Shown one piece after another: positions 62,818-64,000 of a stretch of 64,000 bases of DNA. Every line of letters starts with the position of its first letter. Position 1 is the stretch's first letter. Below the pieces are notes generated by a model. That model had not been told where the DNA came from and did no database searches. It saw nothing but the letters and a program-made list of their open reading frames with translations. The position numbers and the translations under genes are program-made. The stretch comes from Xenorhabdus bovienii SS-2004 (GTDB lineage Bacteria; Pseudomonadota; Gammaproteobacteria; Enterobacterales; Enterobacteriaceae): assembly GCF_000027225.1 (NCBI RefSeq), contig NC_013892.1, positions 4,092,001 through 4,156,000 of the forward strand, written 5' to 3'.

Positions 62818-64000
62818 TTATGCAATAACATTCAACTGTTTACCGATACGGATAAACGCAGCCACCGCATGTTCGATTTGCTCTTCGGTATGGGCAGCAG
62901 AGATTTGGGTGCGGATACGTGCCTGATCTTTCGGAACAACGGGATAGAAGAATCCAATCACATAGATGCCTTCTTTCAGCAGCTCGGCAGCGAATTCCTG
63001 CGCCAGTTTCGCATCTCCTAACATAACAGGGATGATCGCGTGATCTGCACCAGCCAGTGTAAAGCCTGCGGCGGTCATTTTTGCACGGAACAGGTTGGCA
63101 TTTCTCCACAGGCGATCGCGTAATTCGTCGCCATGTTTCAGCATATCCAGCACTTTGATAGAGGCTGCTACAATGGAAGGTGCCAGTGAATTGGAGAACA
63201 GATAAGGGCGTGAACGCTGACGCAGCCATTCAACAACTTCTTTGCGTGCCGCAGTATAACCGCCAGATGCACCGCCCAGCGCTTTACCGAGTGTGCCAGT
63301 GATAATGTCAACGCGACCCATGACATCACAGTATTCATGTGTACCACGTCCGCCTTTGCCAACAAACCCAACAGCGTGGGAATCATCAACCATGACCAGC
63401 GCATCAAATTCATCGGCCAGATCACAGACCGATTTCAAGTCAGCAATCACACCGTCCATTGAGAACACCCCATCGGTTGCAACCAGAATATTCTCCGCAC
63501 CGTCTGCTTTTGCTTTTTCCAACTGTGCTCTTAATTCCTGCATATCATTATTGGCATAGCGATAACGCTTTGCCTTGCACAAACGAATGCCATCAATGAT
63601 CGAAGCATGGTTCAGAGAATCTGAAATAATGGCATCTTCCGGCCCGAATAATGTCTCGAACAGGCCGCCGTTCGCATCAAAACATGAAGAGTACAGAATG
63701 GCATCTTCCATACCCAGAAATTCAGCTATTTTATTTTCCAGTTCTTTATGGGAGTCTTGCGTACCACAGATAAAACGAACAGATGCCATGCCAAAACCAT
63801 GGCTATCCAGTCCCGCTTTTGCGGCAGCGATCAGGTCCGGGTGATTAGCTAACCCTAAATAATTATTGGCACAAAAATTAATAACTTGGCTACCATCGGC
63901 AACGGTAATATCGGCATTCTGCGCAGAAGTGATGATACGTTCATTTTTGAATAATCCTTCCGCACGGGTTTGTTCCAACTGCTCATTCATTTTCTGATAA
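62818..64000 (-). CDS. kbl: glycine C-acetyltransferase (5' end outside the window)
   Basis: PLP enzyme that cleaves 2-amino-3-ketobutyrate with CoA to glycine and acetyl-CoA. The PLP lysine is in [23 protein letters not shown] binds the ring. An internal ATG at 63990 could be read as the start, but the frame continues to the window edge as [15 protein letters not shown], matching residues 6 onward of E. coli Kbl. The true start is therefore about five codons beyond 64000. It forms the kbl-tdh operon. Confidence 0.96.
   Translation of the reverse strand, partial: YQKMNEQLEQTRAEGLFKNERIITSAQNADITVADGSQVINFCANNYLGLANHPDLIAAAKAGLDSHGFGMASVRFICGTQDSHKELENKIAEFLGMEDAILYSSCFDANGGLFETLFGPEDAIISDSLNHASIIDGIRLCKAKRYRYANNDMQELRAQLEKAKADGAENILVATDGVFSMDGVIADLKSVCDLADEFDALVMVDDSHAVGFVGKGGRGTHEYCDVMGRVDIITGTLGKALGGASGGYTAARKEVVEWLRQRSRPYLFSNSLAPSIVAASIKVLDMLKHGDELRDRLWRNANLFRAKMTAAGFTLAGADHAIIPVMLGDAKLAQEFAAELLKEGIYVIGFFYPVVPKDQARIRTQISAAHTEEQIEHAVAAFIRIGKQLNVIA

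Overview
The window is a piece of a gammaproteobacterial chromosome. Gene order and protein sequences fit Morganellaceae, most likely Xenorhabdus or a close relative such as Photorhabdus. The backbone is the E. coli-like metF/ppc/metBLJ - priA - cytR - hslVU - menA - glpFK - fpr - tpiA - sbp - pfkA - fieF - cpx series, followed by trmL - cysE - gpsA - secB - yibN - envC - yibQ - tdh - kbl. The two halves are joined by an O-antigen locus placed between cpxA and trmL, the position known for Proteus and Providencia. Species assignment is inference from memory of these families.

Layout: 1-2613 holds arginine biosynthesis (argB partial and argC leftwards, argE rightwards) with a paired ARG-box operator between them. 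2889-11881 is the methionine/aspartate block (metF, ppc, metL, metB, metJ) with MetJ operators upstream of metF and between metB and metJ. A decayed toxin-antitoxin module lies between metF and ppc. 11966-20759 holds rpmE, priA, cytR, ftsN, the heat-shock protease hslVU, menA, rraA and zapB. 21070-27920 holds glycerol uptake (glpFK), the drug exporter emrD, fpr, two conserved small genes (DUF805, DUF1454) and tpiA.

27976 to about 30470 carries two neighbouring IS110-family insertion sequences of the two different subgroups (IS1111-like and IS110-like). Each has a long non-coding end where a bridge RNA is expected. Then come sbp, pfkA, fieF and an added PlsC-like/CdsA-like gene pair. A complete IS1-family element with an 8-bp target duplication follows, then a broken YafO-like toxin gene with an unrecognised partner. 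The Cpx envelope-stress system comes next: cpxP on the minus strand with a recognisable CpxQ small RNA in its 3' UTR, a perfect CpxR box, and cpxRA on the plus strand.

40669-55457 is a low-GC O-antigen cluster of 13 genes behind a JUMPstart/ops-like leader. wbpA-wbpB-wbpD-wbpE homologues should make UDP-GlcNAc3NAcA, a diacetamido uronic acid. Around them are Wzx, Wzy, two glycosyltransferases, UDP-glucose dehydrogenase, and a set of possible tailoring enzymes: an asparagine-synthetase-like amidotransferase lacking the N-terminal Cys, a hexapeptide acyltransferase, a FemAB/GNAT-like transferase and a polysaccharide-deacetylase-fold protein. The chemistry of this decorated polysaccharide is the least explained biology in the window. 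From 55600 to the end the sequence returns to conserved housekeeping genes; kbl runs off the right edge.
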